Source: Stenotrophomonas terrae
Lineage (GTDB): Bacteria > Pseudomonadota > Gammaproteobacteria > Xanthomonadales > Xanthomonadaceae
Assembly: GCF_001431465.1 (NCBI RefSeq)
Contig: NZ_LDJJ01000031.1
Location: 32,151 to 96,150, forward strand
Reading direction: 5' to 3'
Length of the DNA: 64,000 nucleotides
In this document: one piece after another, positions 63,037-64,000 of the stretch
Numbering within the stretch: position 1 is the stretch's first letter
Layout of the letters: each line of letters opens with the position of its first letter
The notes under the pieces: generated by a model
What the model was told of the DNA's origin: nothing
What the model saw: the letters and a program-made list of their open reading frames with translations, nothing else
Database searches by the model: none
Translations under genes and position numbers: made by a program

Positions 63037-63828
63037 TTACTTCTTCTTGCGACGACGCCACCACAAGCGCAGCAACCACGCCAGCACGCCGCCGACCAGC
63101 AGCACTGGCAGCAAGCCGGCGGCAATGCGGATCACATACGCCAGGCTGGTGCTGAAGATCTCACCGAAGTCGCCGAACGCCTGACCGATCTCGCTGCGGT
63201 TGCGCTGGCTGTTGGTGGATTCGATGTTGATGGTGACCAGCTGCGTATCGATGCGCCGGTGCTGCTGGGCGGCATCGCGATTGGCCTGCTGCAAGCCGGC
63301 TTCAATCTCCGACAGCCGCTGCGAAATGGTCAACAAATCAGCCACGGCCAGATCGCGCCGCTGCTGGTACTCGATCAGCCGCGCGTGCTCGGCCTTGAGC
63401 CGGTCCTGCATCAGCTGGGTATCGGCAACCTGCTGGGCCAGATCCTCTGCCTCGGTATTGCGCGTGGTCACCTCGCCCTTGTCACTGGCCAGCGCGATCA
63501 GCGGTTCTACACCCTTGGGCGCGACGCGCACCTTGATCAGCCCGCTTGGCGTATCGCCCCCCTGCTGGGACACATTGAGCACCGCACAGTCACCGTACTT
63601 CGCGCTCTGGCAGGCATCGGTCACGGCTTTCACTCTCGGCGCGATGTCCTTGCCCGGCAGTTGCAGCTGCACAGTGTGCTCGTAGGCCAGGAAGGCGCCC
63701 TCCGGCGACTGCACCGCGTCGGCGGCAACCGCCGCGCTTTCGGCCGACATCTCATGCTTGGCGCAGCCTGTCAGCGCCAACAGCGCGCCCAGTGCCAAGG
63801 CCAAGGTACTTCCGTGCAATTGCTTCAT
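63037..63828 (-). CDS. DUF4349 lipoprotein
   Basis: 263 residues. Lipoprotein signal peptide with lipobox ALTGC (Cys22). The DUF4349 body runs from FLAYEHTVQLQLPGKDIAPR to VTINIESTNS, with the central coiled coil (AEDLAQQVADTQLMQDRLKA, ISQRLSEIEAGLQQAN). One membrane helix near the C-terminus (IAAGLLPVLLVGGVLAWLL) is followed by a basic tail (RLWWRRRKKK). It would thus be tethered at both ends, lipid at the N-terminus and helix at the C-terminus. Function unknown; no partner in view. Confidence 0.88.
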   Translation of the reverse strand: MKQLHGSTLALALGALLALTGCAKHEMSAESAAVAADAVQSPEGAFLAYEHTVQLQLPGKDIAPRVKAVTDACQSAKYGDCAVLNVSQQGGDTPSGLIKVRVAPKGVEPLIALASDKGEVTTRNTEAEDLAQQVADTQLMQDRLKAEHARLIEYQQRRDLAVADLLTISQRLSEIEAGLQQANRDAAQQHRRIDTQLVTINIESTNSQRNRSEIGQAFGDFGEIFSTSLAYVIRIAAGLLPVLLVGGVLAWLLRLWWRRRKKK

Positions 63829-63908
63829 GCTTCCCTGTTTCCGGAATGGGGTGGCGGCAGCATAACGACATGGCTGAATACGAAGGCTAAAAATTTGTGC
63901 AGGGCTCC

Positions 63909-63993
63909 GTCGCCCGGGTAAGCGCAGCGCACCCGGGGAGCTGGCCCGGTACAGGAGGCATGGCCCCGGGTGCGCTGCGCTTACCCGGGCTAC
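63909..63993. repeat. Paired inverted repeat of the CCCGGGTAAGCGCAGCG family
   Basis: CGCCCGGGTAAGCGCAGCGC (63909-63937) and the inverted unit CCCCGGGTGCGCTGCGCTTA (from 63964), ending CCGGGCTAC at 63993. It is the partner family of 2279-2421 at the other end of the window. The left end reads GTCG instead of GTAG. Confidence 0.75.
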
Positions 63994-64000
63994 ACGTATT

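Overview
The window is a GC-rich chromosome segment of a gammaproteobacterium of the family Lysobacteraceae (Xanthomonadaceae), most likely a Stenotrophomonas. Three things support this: the order glnD-map / rpsB-tsf-pyrH-frr-uppS-cdsA-dxr-rseP-bamA-lpxD-fabZ-lpxA-lpxB-rnhB-dnaE-accA; many short palindromic elements beginning with GTAG, of the kind known as SMAG elements in S. maltophilia; and proteins typical of the group. Genes are densely packed, with many ATGA or TGATG overlaps. No tRNA, rRNA, CRISPR array, insertion sequence, phage or plasmid gene was seen.

Layout. 1-8.1 kb: a penicillin-acylase-family enzyme cut by the window edge, a secreted RidA-like protein, a cation/proton antiporter, asparagine synthetase asnB, a Sel1-repeat lipoprotein and a pentapeptide-repeat protein. 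8.3-17.5 kb, all on the minus strand: a diguanylate cyclase with a periplasmic propeller, then map-glnD-dapD-arsC/yffB-dapE, which joins N-terminal methionine removal, PII nitrogen signalling and lysine/diaminopimelate synthesis. 17.9-27.5 kb: two tandem four-gene Csu-type (archaic) chaperone-usher fimbrial operons, placed between map and rpsB. 27.8-44 kb: translation factors, a HDOD-GGDEF regulator, then isoprenoid, phospholipid, outer-membrane-protein and lipid A genes. 44-56.8 kb: a lipoprotein with a CadC-like regulator, dnaE, accA, a TPR protein, a hydrolase, hemJ, a methyltransferase and a PHA depolymerase. 56.9-63.8 kb: a paired SMR transporter, a PadR/HAAS pair, a periplasmic cyclophilin, an ArsR/DUF2867 pair, OsmC and a DUF4349 lipoprotein.

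The most notable finding is upstream of asnB (6159-6314, minus strand). A 32-residue leader reading frame carries eight Asn codons (NNNNRNN, then NN). It is followed by a perfect terminator stem with a U tract before the asnB start. Three short segments can form mutually exclusive 1:2, 2:3 and 3:4 pairings. This has the full architecture of trp/his-type ribosome-mediated attenuation, here apparently sensing charged tRNA-Asn to control asparagine synthetase.

Other points of interest: mutually exclusive hairpins at the start of the first fimbrial chaperone gene, with a simpler hairpin at the matching place in the second; a lysine/alanine-rich, histone-H1-like tail on DapD; no skp gene between bamA and lpxD; and several families of paired inverted repeats in intergenic gaps. 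All functional calls are from reading sequence and motif memory; no database search was possible.
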